From Stichopus chloronotus (lineage: Eukaryota > Echinodermata > Holothuroidea > Aspidochirotida > Stichopodidae): a stretch of DNA of 64,000 bases. The position numbers and the translations under genes are program-made. The notes under the pieces were generated by a model. It did no database searches, was not told the DNA's origin, and was given only the letters and a program-made list of their open reading frames with translations. Position 1 is the first letter of the stretch. Every line of letters starts with the position of its first letter. This document shows, piece after piece, positions 22,101 through 37,100 of this stretch. Location of the stretch: the NCBI GenBank assembly GCA_021234535.1, contig CM037848.1, forward strand, positions 14,463,444-14,527,443, read 5' to 3'.

Positions 22101-25100
22101 TGCGGCATGCATACAAAGGGTTGTGTACACACCATGGAGATACACATACCTAGAGCCAGTCACTTGTGGTCAACTTGTTTACACCTGTCTTTCAGGGAAC
22201 AAAACAGTATTACCTATGATAGAATTAACACCATTACCTGCGTCACTGATTTCAGTTTCCTGCGAAGTCCTTAACCAGGATGTACTCCTAACGTAAAAAC
22301 AACCTTCAACATGGAGTGTACCAGGCCAAATTTTAATTGTTGCCTAACACTATCTTGACACACTACCATCATACCAATCACAACAACCACGGAGTAAACC
22401 TTCATCCACCACCAGTTTAACTAGTTGTGATTACTTATACTTAAGTTCCTCGCATTTACAACAGGGATCAGTTCTGCTAAAGATATTGTTTCATTAAAAC
22501 AAAATGAGGGGGCTAGTCACAGGGCTAGCAGTAAGGATCTTAGTATTAGACTTTAGGGTATGGTCACATGGCAATGTGAAAATGCATTCAAAGGCCATAC
22601 AGTGGACGTAGGTACAAAGACGTACTTTACAAGACTGTCGTGCCAATAATGTCAGCTGCAATTTGTCAACTACCAGCACTACCTTCTGATGATGCCACAA
22701 AGTGAAGACGATACTTACTCTCCGACCCAATCGATAGAAATGCCCGTAGGCTGATCCAGCACCCTACTCGGTAGGACCACTTCCGCAGCGCCTTGGCCGC
22801 TGCCGTCGAACGGCATCCATACCCGTTTGATGACCTTCAACGAAGAATCTGTCCAGTAGACGGTACCTGCAGCAGACAACAAGATCATGGCAGACGACAT
22901 CGTAACGACAAATCTGATGCATACAAAAGAATTGAATCGTGATAGAAAGTAAATTTAACTTATTGAAAGAAGCAGTCTGTTCTAAGTTTCATGAATTTTT
23001 CTCCAACATCTATCATTTATACAAAATTCCATAGGCAGGTTTGCAAAGAGAAAATAAAAGTTAGCTGACTTTTCCAGGACATGGGCACCCGAATTTGCTG
23101 CAACTTGACATGATGCAAGTGACGTATCATTGTCTTGGGAATGAAAAATGATGAGACCAGAAAACCAAGTGACTTTGTGAATCCTTACCATATATGGTCA
23201 TATTATAACAAACGTGAATTATCCACATGACAAGTGTGAGATGAACTACAATTATTGTTCTTCAAACACCATATTAATGTGCCTTTCAGCCAGAATGACC
23301 ATTCACCTCCTCTTAAAACATAAAATCCCCCACAATCAACCTTCTTGAGATAAGCGTTTACAAGATTTTGACTACTAAATACTGAATGTGAGCGATAGAC
23401 ATGCAAAGTATGCCATCACTTACAGTTTCTCTTTTTGAAATACACGAGTTAACATGATTTTGACCTCTGGTGACTTCAAATGATCTTTAACCTCCACCAT
23501 GACCTTTGCCCTCCACCACATCATAGTTGTCATCTCCTCAATGTGGGCAATCCACACGCAAATCCACATGAGATACCCCCACTGTGGCCCTTCACAAGGT
23601 AGTGTTCACAAGATTTTTCCAGTTTGATATCTGGTGACCTCAAATAACACTTGTCCTCCACTAAAAACGATAGGCATCACCCACGAAGTATGATCAACCC
23701 GCACAACAAGCATGACAACAGTCGACATTACCCTCTTGGAGATAATGTGTTTACAAGGTTTTCACAGTCTGACCCTGGTGACCTCAAATGACCTTTGATC
23801 TCCACCAAAGACAATAGGAACCTCCTGCTCATTCTTACCAACCCCTACACCAAGTATGACATAAGTCACGGCGACCCCTCTTGAGATACTGCGTTCACAA
23901 GCAGTGTCACATACACACACACGCGACATCACCATCACATTGATTCCTTCTGACATCAGCTGGGAATCCAAAATGGAAGACAAATATCAAGAGCAATGAT
24001 AAGAGACACTAGCAACAGAAGATATGTAAAGCGTCCAAGAAATTGCTTACCCACACTAGCGAAATGTGATTACATTCTTGTGACTGACTTACATGTAAGA
24101 AGCGATAATTTGTTAAAGTCCTCCGGAAGGTTGTTCTTCACATAATTGTTCTAGATGACTCATTTATCAGATTTTCCATTCAAATTTGCAGCTCATGTTC
24201 TAGGACACTAACAGTTTCAAAGACTGTTCCTTCCTCCCCACCACCAACCAAATACACTTACAAATATTCACATTCACTGGTATCATTAAAGAATTTATGT
24301 GGAGTAATGTGTAGAAGTACTGACTGACTGATTGATTGATTGATTAATTGATTGATTGATTGTTTGATTGATTGATTGATTGATTGATAGATCTGTAATC
24401 TGGCATCAGCTGATGGACTGGATGATATTATCCAAAGCAACTACGTGTCAAGTGGTGTACGTTTTTTTCACATCAATAAAGCTCTTACCTGTGGAAGTGA
24501 CAAAGTCCACGGCCTGTATCTTTCCTTCTCCAAGCGCTACATCACCATAAGTATTAATTTTTGAGTCAAAATACCGCAATTCTGTGCCGTCCCCAAAGAG
24601 AACTTGTGGACCAGCCCCTGCAGAGAATACCGTTGGAAGAAATCAGGGAATTCCAAAAGATTGCAAATTTCGACTTTGAGACAGCATTTGTCCGGAAGGC
24701 TCAGACATGTAATTTCAAAACATTGAAAGTCTGAACTTTCACGCAGCATTTTTCCAGACGTTTCAGCCGGGTAATTCCAACAGAATGGAAACCTGGACTT
24801 TCACACAGTATTTGTCCAGACGTTTCAGATACGTAATTCCAAATGTATGGAAATCTGGACTTTCACACAGTATTTGTCCAGACGTTTCAGGTACGTAATT
24901 CCAAATGTATGGAAATCTGGACTTTCACACAGTATTTGTCCAGACGTTTCAGGTACGTAATTCCAAATGTATGGAAATCTGGACTTTCACACAGTATTTG
25001 TCCAGACGTTTCAGGTACGTAATTCCAAATGTATGGAAATCTGGACTTTCACACACTATTTGTCCAGACGTTTCAGGTACGTAATTCCAAACGAATGGAA

Positions 25101-28100
25101 ATCTGGACTTTCATACAGTATTTGTCCAGAATCCTGGAACTGACTGTTAGTATTTGAATGTACAACATTGGATAATTTCAATGAGGTTCTTTTGCTTACG
25201 GTAGATGTGATCTCTCCACAAAATTCAATATTCAATATGTCAGAGTTAAACTGTTAAAAAGATGTGGAATTGTCCTGCTCTATCATGACCAGTCGTGGGG
25301 ATCAACATTCTAAGACTTATGAGAGAGAAGACGGACCATCTAAACCTACCATCTTCAACTTTGCAGCCAAGTCCATCTCCCTGTTCGTGGTCTACGTATC
25401 CAGAGATGCATTGACAGGTGTGGCCACCCTTTGTATTCTTGCACTCTTGAATGCATGGATTATCCAGAACACACTCATTGACATCTGAGGATTCAAGGAA
25501 AGAAGAGTTGGTCGTGGCTGTACACACTGAGATCAATTTTGGTCGTGAGAGGTTGGTTCAAATTCTGCTAACTCTAATTAATGACATCAATTAACAAGTT
25601 TTTCCTGAAATTCTCTAAATTGTCCTACACCTGTCAAGTTTTCTTCACATCTTACTAATGGCAAATTGTCAAACTACGAGGATCCCTTTGTGTCACACAC
25701 AAAGAAACATTAACGAGTGAGTCATTAATGACTGTTTTTGACACTTCACGACCAGACACTATTTGACATCAGAACTAATTCATATGCACACAGCCAGTAC
25801 AAAGTCAGGGTCAAACTGTGTGACAGTTTTCATAACTATTGGATGTGAAACTTATTATGCTAATTGCAAGTATTGTCATGTTTTTGTACCCTTCAAAATC
25901 CTCATTAACTCAGTGATATTAACTCAATGAGCCCTTTAAATACTCAACTCATTCATCTGACAATATGCATAACTCAATGAGGACTCAAGGAGGAGGGGAA
26001 GGGAAGAGGAGGGGGAGGTCTTTAAAAAAAATACATTCAGAATTTTTTTACCTTCACATACTCCAGTGTTGTGGTTTATTTTGTAGCCTTTCATACAGGA
26101 ACAAATGAATCCTTCTCCGTCTGTCACGTCTGTGCACACCTGGTGACATGGAGATGTATCACATGATCCTCTCGTAACTTAAGAGAAGATGCAGAGAAGA
26201 GGAGAGAACATTCCACAGTTATAGAGGAAAGGTGGGGGGGGGGCAGGAGGGCACTTTGGTATTAGAAGAGCATAACTCAAAGAGGGACAATGTACTCCTG
26301 CAATAAAAGTAGTCATTATTTGGAGTGATTTGTAATTTGTAAGTATTTGAAGATGCAAGAGGTGAACTTGGCCTACAAATGTAAGAAGTGACCACAGAGT
26401 GCAAGATACTCTCCCAGGCTGATCACCTTTGACACACTATGATATTCAGCATCTACAGTTTTCGATTGCATTTGGAAAAGTGGGACATTTGCGAGACCTT
26501 ATGTGTAAAGGTCCCAGGTGAAGAAAAAAAAAATACTTGGATCAATGTCATCAAAGCTGCTATGTTTCCAAAGGTAAAAAGCAGTTACAGGTAAGTAACC
26601 AGATGAATAATAGAAGTACATAGGAAGATGGAGAGGGGAAGCAGACCAAGGAAACTGGAACAAAAATTCTTACAACATCCCAGCTCGTCAGACATGTCTT
26701 CACAGTCATCGTAAGAGTCACAGACAAAATCAAAAGGAACGCAGGCCCGGTTCTCACAAGTGTATTCCTCGCAAGGCTCAGGCTCACCTGGAGATGAAGG
26801 AATAAGACAAACTATGGTCACACACTGATCATCTAATACAGTCACATTGATCATCTAATACAATCAAATCTAATACAGGTGATCATCTAATATGGTCACA
26901 CACTGATCATCTAATACAGGTGATCATCTAATCAGGTCATGCACTGATCATCTAATACTGTACAGTCACATTGATCAACTTACACAGTCACATTGATCAT
27001 CTAATACAATCACACATCTAACTAGAAAGCCAAAAGGCTTAGTGATTCCTTGCCTCATGATATATATTGTAACAAACATGAATCGCCCACATGACAAGCA
27101 TGAGATCCCACACAGTTATCCTACTTGAGATACCATCTTAGAAAGGTCAAAACCTTTTGAAATCTCGTGACCCAAAATAACCTTTCACCTCCACTTAAAA
27201 CAATAGGGATCACCTACCCTATATGGCCATCAACATGCTAAATATGAACAATTCACAAACTAAGTATAAGATCCCTCTTATTTATCACCCTTAAAATATC
27301 ATGCATACAAGGTTTTGACCTTTTGTCACCCCAAATAACCTTTGACCTACACAAACATGAGAAAACTCCCAAACGGATATGATGCTGCAGGGGAACAAAT
27401 TACATTTTGTCGTGTCTAATAACTTGATAAAAAGGTAAACATGTTTATTTAATCAAAATTATAGCACTTTATTTTGTCGAGTTACAGCTATTGGTGGCAG
27501 CTCTTTCATATTTGATTTTTTGGCATGATGCCCTTCCCAATGGCTATGAGGTCCTTGAAAATTAGCAAAAACTGATATTCCTATTAAACAAGAATCTAGC
27601 ATGACTTGCAATTTTGCCTTTAGTCTACTTAAAGACACAACACACAGTACAAGTTTCCCTGGTTTGATACACAGTAGTCATTTGTTTAAAGCTTACCTGA
27701 ACTACTGTAAAGTGAAATAGGGCGTTTAGAATACACCAACATGGCATACAAAGAAATTCGCCTTAAGTTAACCATTGTTAAACCATTCAGTCTCATCAAT
27801 AAATATCTGTCAAAGCTTCGTCTCCTCAAAACATTATGCATGTGATGAGTAACGGATGCATCATTAGAATTTTAAAAAGTTTGGGTGAACAAATTATTGT
27901 TGAGCAACAAATAACTAAATTTCTGATCTGTGAGAATCTTATTCCTTGAAAATAAGGCTACTGTAATTCGTTATTTTGAATAATCTATCATTCTATGTCC
28001 ACAAATAATGGTTTTAAAAATATGGTTGTTTTCTGTAAAACAAACGCCCTATTTCCCTTTAAGGGCTAAACAGAGACACTGTTTATACAGTAAATGCTTA

Positions 28101-31100
28101 AGTCCATTGAGCACCTGGCTCAACAGACTGTATGATTTATTCTGGACATTGTGGTTTCTACTGGCAGTCAACTGTAATAAATTATGTCAGATAACAGTGA
28201 CCAATTTGAACAGAGGGGGGTCAGTTACAATTTGATTCATTCAATTAAGCAATCACAGTTCATGCACACTCAAGGGTATTTGATCCAAATGATCAGTAAT
28301 TTAGTTCTTGTTATAAAGCTAATAACCCGTGGTATATTTAATCAATTCCAATTTACAATTCATGCATGCTCACATGTCCTTATGAGGATAGTGGCAAAAG
28401 GTTTGCAAAATAATAATCTTTGATACCAAATTTAATGTTGTCTTCATCTTTTCTTTATGGTTATCGAAGAGACTATGTTGGTATGTCCTAAAAGAAGTTC
28501 TCAAATCAACAAGAGGACTCTACATTGCAAGTATAAAATTCACTAGAAGGACCGTTACTTAAATATTGTAGATTCAAGTTTTTCACATTTTGACCTCCCA
28601 TGACCCCAAATGACCTTTCACCTCTGCCAAAAAAAATAAGGATCATCTACTCGATATGGGCAATCCACACGCTAACTATGAGATCTCTCACATTTACTGT
28701 TCTGGAGATATCGTGTTTACAAGCAATTTTCAAGGTATTTACCTTTTGACCTCTGGTGACCTTTGTACTCAATAAGATACACCTACCCACTTCATATGAC
28801 ATCTGCTCAAGCTTCTCTTCTTGAGATATCGTGTTTACATGGTTTTCACAATTTGACCCCTGTTGACCCCAAATGACCTTTGACCTCCACTGAAAACGAT
28901 AGGGTTCCTTTACTCAACATGGTGCAACTACATACTAAACATGAGATTTCTACAAGCTTCCTTTCTTGAGATATCGTGTTTACAAGGTTTTCACAATTTG
29001 ACCCCTGTTGACCCCAAATGACCTTTGACCTCCACCAAAAACAATAGGGATCATCTACTAAATATGGGCAACCTTCATGCCACGTATGAGATCACTCAGA
29101 GTTACTCTTCTGGAGATATCGTGTTTACAAGCAATTTTCAAGGTATTTACCTTTTGACCTCTAGTGACCCCAAATGAACTTTGACCTCCACCAAAAACAA
29201 CAGGGATCATCTACTTAATATGGGCAATCTACATGCCAAGTATGAGATCACTCAGAGTTACGCTTCTTGAGATATCGTGTTTACAAGCAGGCGTTACACA
29301 CGCACTTACATACATACACACACATCCCCACACACACACACACGACATCACCATTGCATAGATTCCTCTGCCTTCGGCAAGGAATCAATAAAGGTGATCA
29401 TCTAATATGGTCACACATTGATCATCTAATACAATCACATCTAATATAGATGATCATCTAATATGGTCACACACTGATCATCTAATACAGTCATAATTAA
29501 TTATCTAATACTGTCACATTGAAGAAAAGATTGAATCTTTGAATTTTGTTGAGTTTGGTTGAACAAATCATTCTCGAGCAACAAATAACTGAATGTCTGT
29601 GAGACAATTTTTTCTTTGAAAAGAAGACAAAATTGCCTAGTGATAATAAAAAAAAAATGAAATTTTCTCTTAATTATCAAGGTTTCATTAAAGCAGTATG
29701 TGCTGTTCGATGAAAACAAACAATATCCTTGGTCATTAATCTTCCATCATTCTTGCCCATTTGATATCAAGATTGACAACAGCTATGACATTTCTTTCAG
29801 GAGAAATTTCATTAATTAGAATGTTAATTACTGTAGAAAGAAGAGTAAACTTTTTTTTGGCTAAAACGGTAGCAGAACTGGGCCCTGTGGTGAATGTATA
29901 GCACTTCTATGACAGCAACCGGCAAAGAAACTTACACACAAATGCATTTTTTTTTTCAATTAGGCTTTTTTTGGACAAACAGACCATCAGAAGTCATCAA
30001 ACACATACAATGAATCAGAAATTTCTGAAGCTGCTTTTAGGCCAGGGGTGGCCGACCCTTTTAGTCAAGGGGTTGAACTTCATGGAGGGCGACATAGATA
30101 GTGAATCCTCCCTCTGTCATCCTGTTCATGCAAACTCTAAATTCTAGTTGTACAGATAGAACAAATAATAGTCAACGTATAAGAAATCACAAGCTTTGAA
30201 ATGGACAATGTCTTGATTACTCGCCCCCCCTTCTTTTTTTAGTCTATTTTTCTTTTTCTCTGTTAATTTTTGTTGCACTTCAAAGGGGGGAGGCCACCTG
30301 TGTTTCAGGCAAAGTAGACGAAGTATTTATAATGACATCCAATCATAGAGATCTTACATAGGCCGTGGGTGTTTTCGTCGCTGGCGTCTTCACAATCGTC
30401 GTCCCCATCGCAGGTCAACCACTTCGGGATGCACTTTTGATTGTCACACCGGAAGTAAGTGTCCGGATTACAAGTTGTGGTGGCTGTGGGTAGCAGATAT
30501 AGTGGGGGGGGGGGGGGAGCGGGAGAGAAAATCAGAGAGAGAATTAGTCAAACCTACCAACTCTCATGATTTTATCTACATACCTACTAAGGAAAAATGT
30601 GTAGCAATTAAGTTAGTTTGTCAAGGAATGGAGTGCTGAACAATACAACACAATTGCTTTTGGAAACAAACCTCCTATGGTTAGTTTAAAACATTTGGCC
30701 ATAAATCTACAAGTATCAAGATATCAAATGGCCATTGCTTTTTGGCAATTTACACTTTGAGAATATTGCTAAATCTACCCATTCACGATTCTTGACGAAA
30801 AAACCTAGACACTTCCTCCACACTCCATCAATGACTACCTGCAATTGGTCGACACCAATGAAGCATTTTAGTGGCACCTATGTTGGTGCACTATCTGTGA
30901 CAGGAATGTGGCGGGATAACAAACCATAAAAGGGATCATTTTTCTCTCTTTGTTAGTGATAACCATATCACAACGGCATGTTCTGTTTTAGAGTATCTAC
31001 TTCACAGTGGCAGATTGCATTATGGGAAATCTCTCATGTCACAACCACACGACTACTTGACTATTCTTTGTATTTCTTTATAATATTGATTGCCTTAAAA

Positions 31101-34100
31101 CATTTTGATAGTTCAGAGATATGTGACCTTCATTTTCCGCGGTAAATCTGCAGTACACCCAATCTGAATTCTCACTTGTAGCAAGCTTCGAGGTGAAAGG
31201 AGATTTTCAATTTCAAAGAAATCAATGACCTCTTGCAATGATTTGCTACTGTTGCATGATATTTTGAGACCTTAAAGGGAAATAGGGCGTTTAGAATACA
31301 CCAACATGAGATACAAAAGAAAGTAGCGGTAATCATTGTTAAACCATTCAGTGTCATCAATAAACATCTACCAAAGCTTCATCTCCATAGAACATTATGC
31401 ATATGATGAGTAACGGAAGATGCATCATTTGAATTTTAAAAAATTTGGGTGAACAAATTAGTGTTGAGTGAGAAATAACTGAATTTCTATCTGTGAGGAG
31501 CTTATTCCATGAAAAGAAGGCTACAGTCCTTCCTTATTTTAAATAATCTATCATTCTACGTCCACAAACACTGGTTTCAAAAATATGGATGTTTTCTCTA
31601 AAACAAACGCCCTATTTCCCTTTAAGGGAACAAAAAAAATTTCTTGACCTGAAATGACCGAAAAAATTTCTCTTCAAAGAGCAATATCTTCAGTGAAGAA
31701 CAAGATGCTGGCATGGTTTTGAAATCCTGGTGGTGGAAAATCATTCTTTCACCTAAGAACCCTTTAAACAAACACTGAGCATAAAACACTGACCAAATTA
31801 ACAAGTGTGATAATGGATTAAAACTTTAAATGGAATGTGGAATCGGCTAGCTTACTACAGGTCTGGCGGTTCTCATCCGAATAGTCCCCACAATCGTCTA
31901 TCCCGTCGCAACGGTACGAGAGAGGGACACAGATGGTATTCTCGCAGGTAAACTCAGAGATGTAGCAGTAGCCACCACCGGGTAGTCTCGTCGCTGAGGA
32001 AAAAAATAATTCGTGGAGGGTGAGGAAACGCCCATTGCGTTGAGATGCGAAAGATTTTCAGAGAGAGGTGGTACAATTTTAACATGTTTTGCAACCAGTA
32101 GTGGTTTGTTGTCTACTTTGACAATTTCAGGCACCTTGCTTTTTTTTTTTTGGGGGGGGGTTTTGCAAACGAGGGCTTTTAATTTATACTTACGACAATT
32201 TCGTTCATCTGAAAAGTCATGGCAGTCTAAGTCGCCATCACAGACGTATTGTTTGCTAATGCAGTGGCCACTGGAACATTTAAACTGGTCATCCAAACAC
32301 TCATGGCTTTCTATGACGATCCAACATGGGGAAGAAAAAAAAAAGAACTGAGGATGAACATTTAAAGCATTTCCGTTCTAACATTTCTTCCGAAGTGATT
32401 TGTTCTTACACGTCTCTCAACCACATCTGCAGACCCAAGACCTTTCTTTCTTTCCTTCTTGCGGCATTGCAGTGAAATTATGAAATCTGTCGGTCTGGTT
32501 TCTGCGTTTGCCATTTGAAGCCTTGTGAATCACTGAATACCAGAGTCTACCGTTTTGTGGACAACGGGGGAAAAAAAATCCCAGAGAGTCACAGCAGAAT
32601 GTGGAAAACACGTAAAATGGAGAAAACAACAAATGCTATGCCATAGCTTGAAAGTGTCCAAATGCATGACAATTTCAGTACTTTTACATCATTTTCTAAT
32701 GGATATCATGTCATTCTAAATGTGAACCCAGACTCTATAGCCCTGCCAAAAATGTAAACAGTCAACATGATACACATATGCTACATTTATTTCACAGGGC
32801 ATGTGACTGCTAATCCTAGTTTACTTTAGTTACAGACAAGATTTCTTTTTTATGCCTATTTCTGTGTTGAAACAAAAATTCTTAATCCACCCCTGGTTAA
32901 AACAGACAGCAAACCCTTGGTGTCATGCGACACGAAGGGTTAAACATTTACACTGCAATTCAATTTCTCCCCTCTGTCTTTGCAGTCTTCAACCATTATC
33001 AGAATACCTTGTTGATAGCCATCCAAATCGGATGAATTCAAAAGAAAGTGGGCAGACAGCGTGAATGACGACTACTTTACATATCGGGAAGCTCATGACC
33101 ATCGAGGTAAATCTCACCACAGTTCAGCTCATCCTCTCCATCGGTGCAGTCTTCGTAATGGTCACAGACCCACCGTGAAGTGATACACATGTCGCTGTTG
33201 CACCTGAATTCACTCTCACTGCAGTCACGGTAGACTAGAAGATCGGGAATGGAGACAGAAAAGATATCAACTCTGGGGGTGGAGGAGCAAGAATTACAAA
33301 CCAGGAGAAATGACATCTTTGATGAGGGGAATCATATGAATGGATTGACGCTCCATTGAGTAATTGCCATATCAAATTTGAACCTTTACAAATATCGATG
33401 AAAAGAAGACGTTTTTCTTTCAAGTTACACTGTGATGGTGAAGGAGGGGACAACTGGGACATTTCTATAACCTTACATCTTCCTTCTCTCTTCTTTTTGT
33501 TTCCATGGTTACTTACTGCACTGTTCTTCATCTGAATTGTCTCCACAGTCGTCCTGAAAGTCACACCTCCATCTCTCTGGTATACACCTATGGTTGGTGC
33601 ATCGGAATTCGGCATTCCCGCACGAGATGTCCTCTGCAAGACACAAATACATAGCAAATGCTTGAATCTGGCGGTCAGTGACCCGTGAGCAACATGAGGA
33701 CAGGTGCTCGTCAAGTCTGAGATCGGACAGTATTGCAGAGATAAGCGTCACATCAAAAGGACTTTGGAAATGTTGGACTGATTTCACAATGCAGATCTGT
33801 AAATAAGACTTGACGCAAGTTACCTGACTCTGTAGAATTCTTTCTCATTTAACGATCACAAAACAATGGAAATGATACGAGAGTGGTCACATTGGTGGAA
33901 CAGTTCCTTTGCCAGCATCCTGAAGTGCAACTCAACATTTGTGGTATAGTTACTTTTTCAACAAGCTGAAAGCTGGGCACCGCGGCAGTTGCGGTACAGT
34001 TACTACGTACACATTCCGAAGTCACCACACAAATTGTGGCGCAAGTACCATGTTAGCACACTGAAGGACACCACACTAGTTGTGGTACGGTCGCTATGTT

Positions 34101-37100
34101 AGCAGGGTGAAGGCACCACACTGGTTGTGGAACAGCCTGCTATGTCGCCACGCTGCCAAAATCACCACACTACGTCTGATGCTTTTTGAGTAAAATACTC
34201 GCAGCCTGAATACTTGTGACTCTGAAATTACTCTTATACTTATACTTGGTATCGGTTTCAATGACTCCAAACTGCCACCTACACATATACACATTAAACT
34301 ACAGGCAGGAATGATCCTAACGTCATGTAGAACTGCACGCAGTGTTGTCAGAAAATAGGCTAGGCCAAATTGGGAATCAATTAATACATAAAAATCATAC
34401 TAGTTTTATCACACTTGCAAAAGAGCACTAATTTTAACTGTAAATCACACACAAAATAATCTTCATGAATAGCTTTTTATAGTTTCAAATATTCCACAGA
34501 AATCATACCTGCGAGGAAAATGGAGTCGACCCATGGCCAGGAGACTTGACTCCGGGATTGAGTCCTGTAACTATAGTCAGGTGAGGAGAAACCGCCCCCA
34601 AGCCAACACAACACATCAGTACTGCGTGGCTACTACGTCAGCAATGCTGTAAGGCACCACACCAGTTATGGTAGAGTTACTATGTCAGCCCACTGATAAG
34701 CCCCACATGAAATGTTAATACACAAAAACCATCCCTTTCCCGTCCCTTCCTCTTGAGTTCTTGCAAGAGGCGGTATTAGTTTACACAAGACTAAAATTTA
34801 GGTAAGTACCTGAGACTAGTGCTACTTCTTGATAATTATCCCCACTTGTTTAGTGGGGATACTTACTGGGGAACGACTTACCTTTCAGGGCTATTTCATA
34901 TGGATTCCCAACTCGTAGGAAAATAATAAAATAGCTCCAGAAGCTAAGGAGTTCCTGCCGTGAGTACTACAGCACGAGGGAGCTAAAACACAGTCAAAAT
35001 ACTGCATGGCATAAAGTAGCTTAAAAGTCATGAGATACACACCACAGCTGTCTTCATCGGAGTTATCTCTGCAGTTGTCATAGTGATCACAAACAGCCCA
35101 GGAGGGAATGCATCTGTAGTTGGTACGACAGTGAAACCAGCCGGGCTCACACGTCCGGCTCTCTGGGGAGAGAAATTATGGGAGGTTGCTACGTACAGTA
35201 CAGACCAAAATTTCCCTCTTTAAAAGATGAAAATCTATCATATTCACGGTACCCAAAGAATGAGACATTTTCGGAATGGTGACAACAGAGCTAAATCGTC
35301 GTCAGGTAAGTCATCGTGATTACTACAGGAATTAGTTGATAAATAGTGACCTTTCTTGTGAGTGACACACGATCACATACACATACTGTTAACTAACCCC
35401 ATCAGGCTGTTTTGATATCAAGGTACATCACATACCTATCCAAAGTGGTCAGGGGAGAGGCACATACCTACCATCTATAGATAACAACCATACCTGTTCA
35501 GCTAACCACCCCTTTCAGACTGCTTTGGACTATCAACGCATATCACACGCCCTATCCAAACTGGTCTGGAGAGTCACACAAATGTCGCGAGACGAGGAAC
35601 GCAACATATTTCAAAAAGCATTACAGAGGACATTTCGACAGAAAAAAAACTTACGACATTCGTGGTGTACTTCGTCACTGCCGTCCCCACAGTCGTTATC
35701 CAGGTCACACACCCAAGAGTCAGGTATGCAGTTACCATTGGTGCACTTAAAGTATCCTGCTGAACATTCCCTGGCCACTAAAATTCAAGAAATGGAACAA
35801 AATGGAACAAAGTGGTGTCCAGTTTCACAGCTACATTAGCACTTCAGTTTCAAAGGACAACAAAGACTTATTGCACTAAATTTGCCCATATTACGTGGCA
35901 TTGTGTAATCTGGAAGCAACAAGGAATCTCAAAGTTTCTCCAAAAAAACTAATATCTTGAGCTATGAACAAGATATTGGCATGGGGTTATAGATATAGTG
36001 GGGTTATAGATATAGTGGGGTTATAGATATGAGGTAAGAATATGGGCCTGCAGTAAAAAAATGCCTTTTTCTTTATTTAAGAGCCAAATAACATTTTGGT
36101 GCAACATTCCTTTCATCCACATGCCCTGACACTTTATGATTCCTTGCCAAAGGCAAACAAGGAATCTTTGTGATGGTGATGTGGTGTATGTGTGTGTATG
36201 TATGTGTGTATATATGTGTGTGCATCAAAATCTCCTGAGTGCTGTAGCTTTTGAAGGGAAAGTGCAAGGTAGGTCAAAGTTGGTAGAACATATGAAGATC
36301 TCAGCTGGGATTGTCTCTGGTATGGGTCAGGGTCATACCACTGCGCAGGCTGGAGGAATTCCTGCAGGTAATATTAGTGGCAAGAAGTCACCCAAAGCCT
36401 CTTTGGCTTTCTTATCCAAAGGTCCAAAGGGGTAAATGGATATATTCATATGAGCTATAACAAGTAACTGCTTGATGTATCATCATATTGATGTATCATT
36501 TATTTACACATGTAACCATTTGTCACAACTTTTTTGGGGAAAATCTCTCATACCCACACGGCTATGTGTTCTGATTGTCAATTTCATATTACGTCAAAGG
36601 AATGGAAGTCACAGACTTGTATTTACCACCAACAAGCACCAATATCTGCCTCACCAAACTTTCATTATTTTCCCCCAAAAATTTACTGTTTGTGCATATG
36701 CATCACATTAATCTAATTGCACTTGGTTTAACAATGTTTTCCAACCACACTTCATTGTATGTAGATTTTAGCTGGTGATCCATCATCGGGCTTCAAGTGC
36801 AACGTCCGTCTATCATTCACACAGTTACATTCTTTTTAAAAATATTTTAGTTCATGATTACATACATTGATAAATAATAAACAATAAAAAAAAGGTTGCA
36901 TGTGTTGTCATTATTTTTCAGATGCTAATATATGATTCCCATTCTCTTGGCCTGATAAATTAAAACATAAGTGAATCACAAATCTGATGGTAACTTTGTA
37001 GGATTCTTGATTCCCCCCCTTCAAATGATATGCTTAGAGCAATAGGTCTAACCTGCAATCGATCGACGAACAGAGGGTCCAAACAAAGACGGCAAAACAT

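Larger units (their letters stand above)
27043..29387 (+). mobile_element. R-family element, longest copy, inserted in a tandem array
   Basis: Ends TGATTCCTTGCC and GGCAAGGAATCA are inverted repeats. Both sides are flanked by the same GATCATCTAATAC array. The body carries repeated units of about 145 bp (TTGAGATATCGTGTTTACAA, GACCCCAAATGACCTTTGAC), then (CA)n. It is interrupted by a MITE at 27708-28064. No open reading frame suggests a transposase, so it would be non-autonomous. Confidence 0.7.

Noticed and set aside
29300..29345. (CA)n tract near 29.3 kb as an independent microsatellite
   Set aside because: It recurs at the same place in most R copies, so it is part of the R element.
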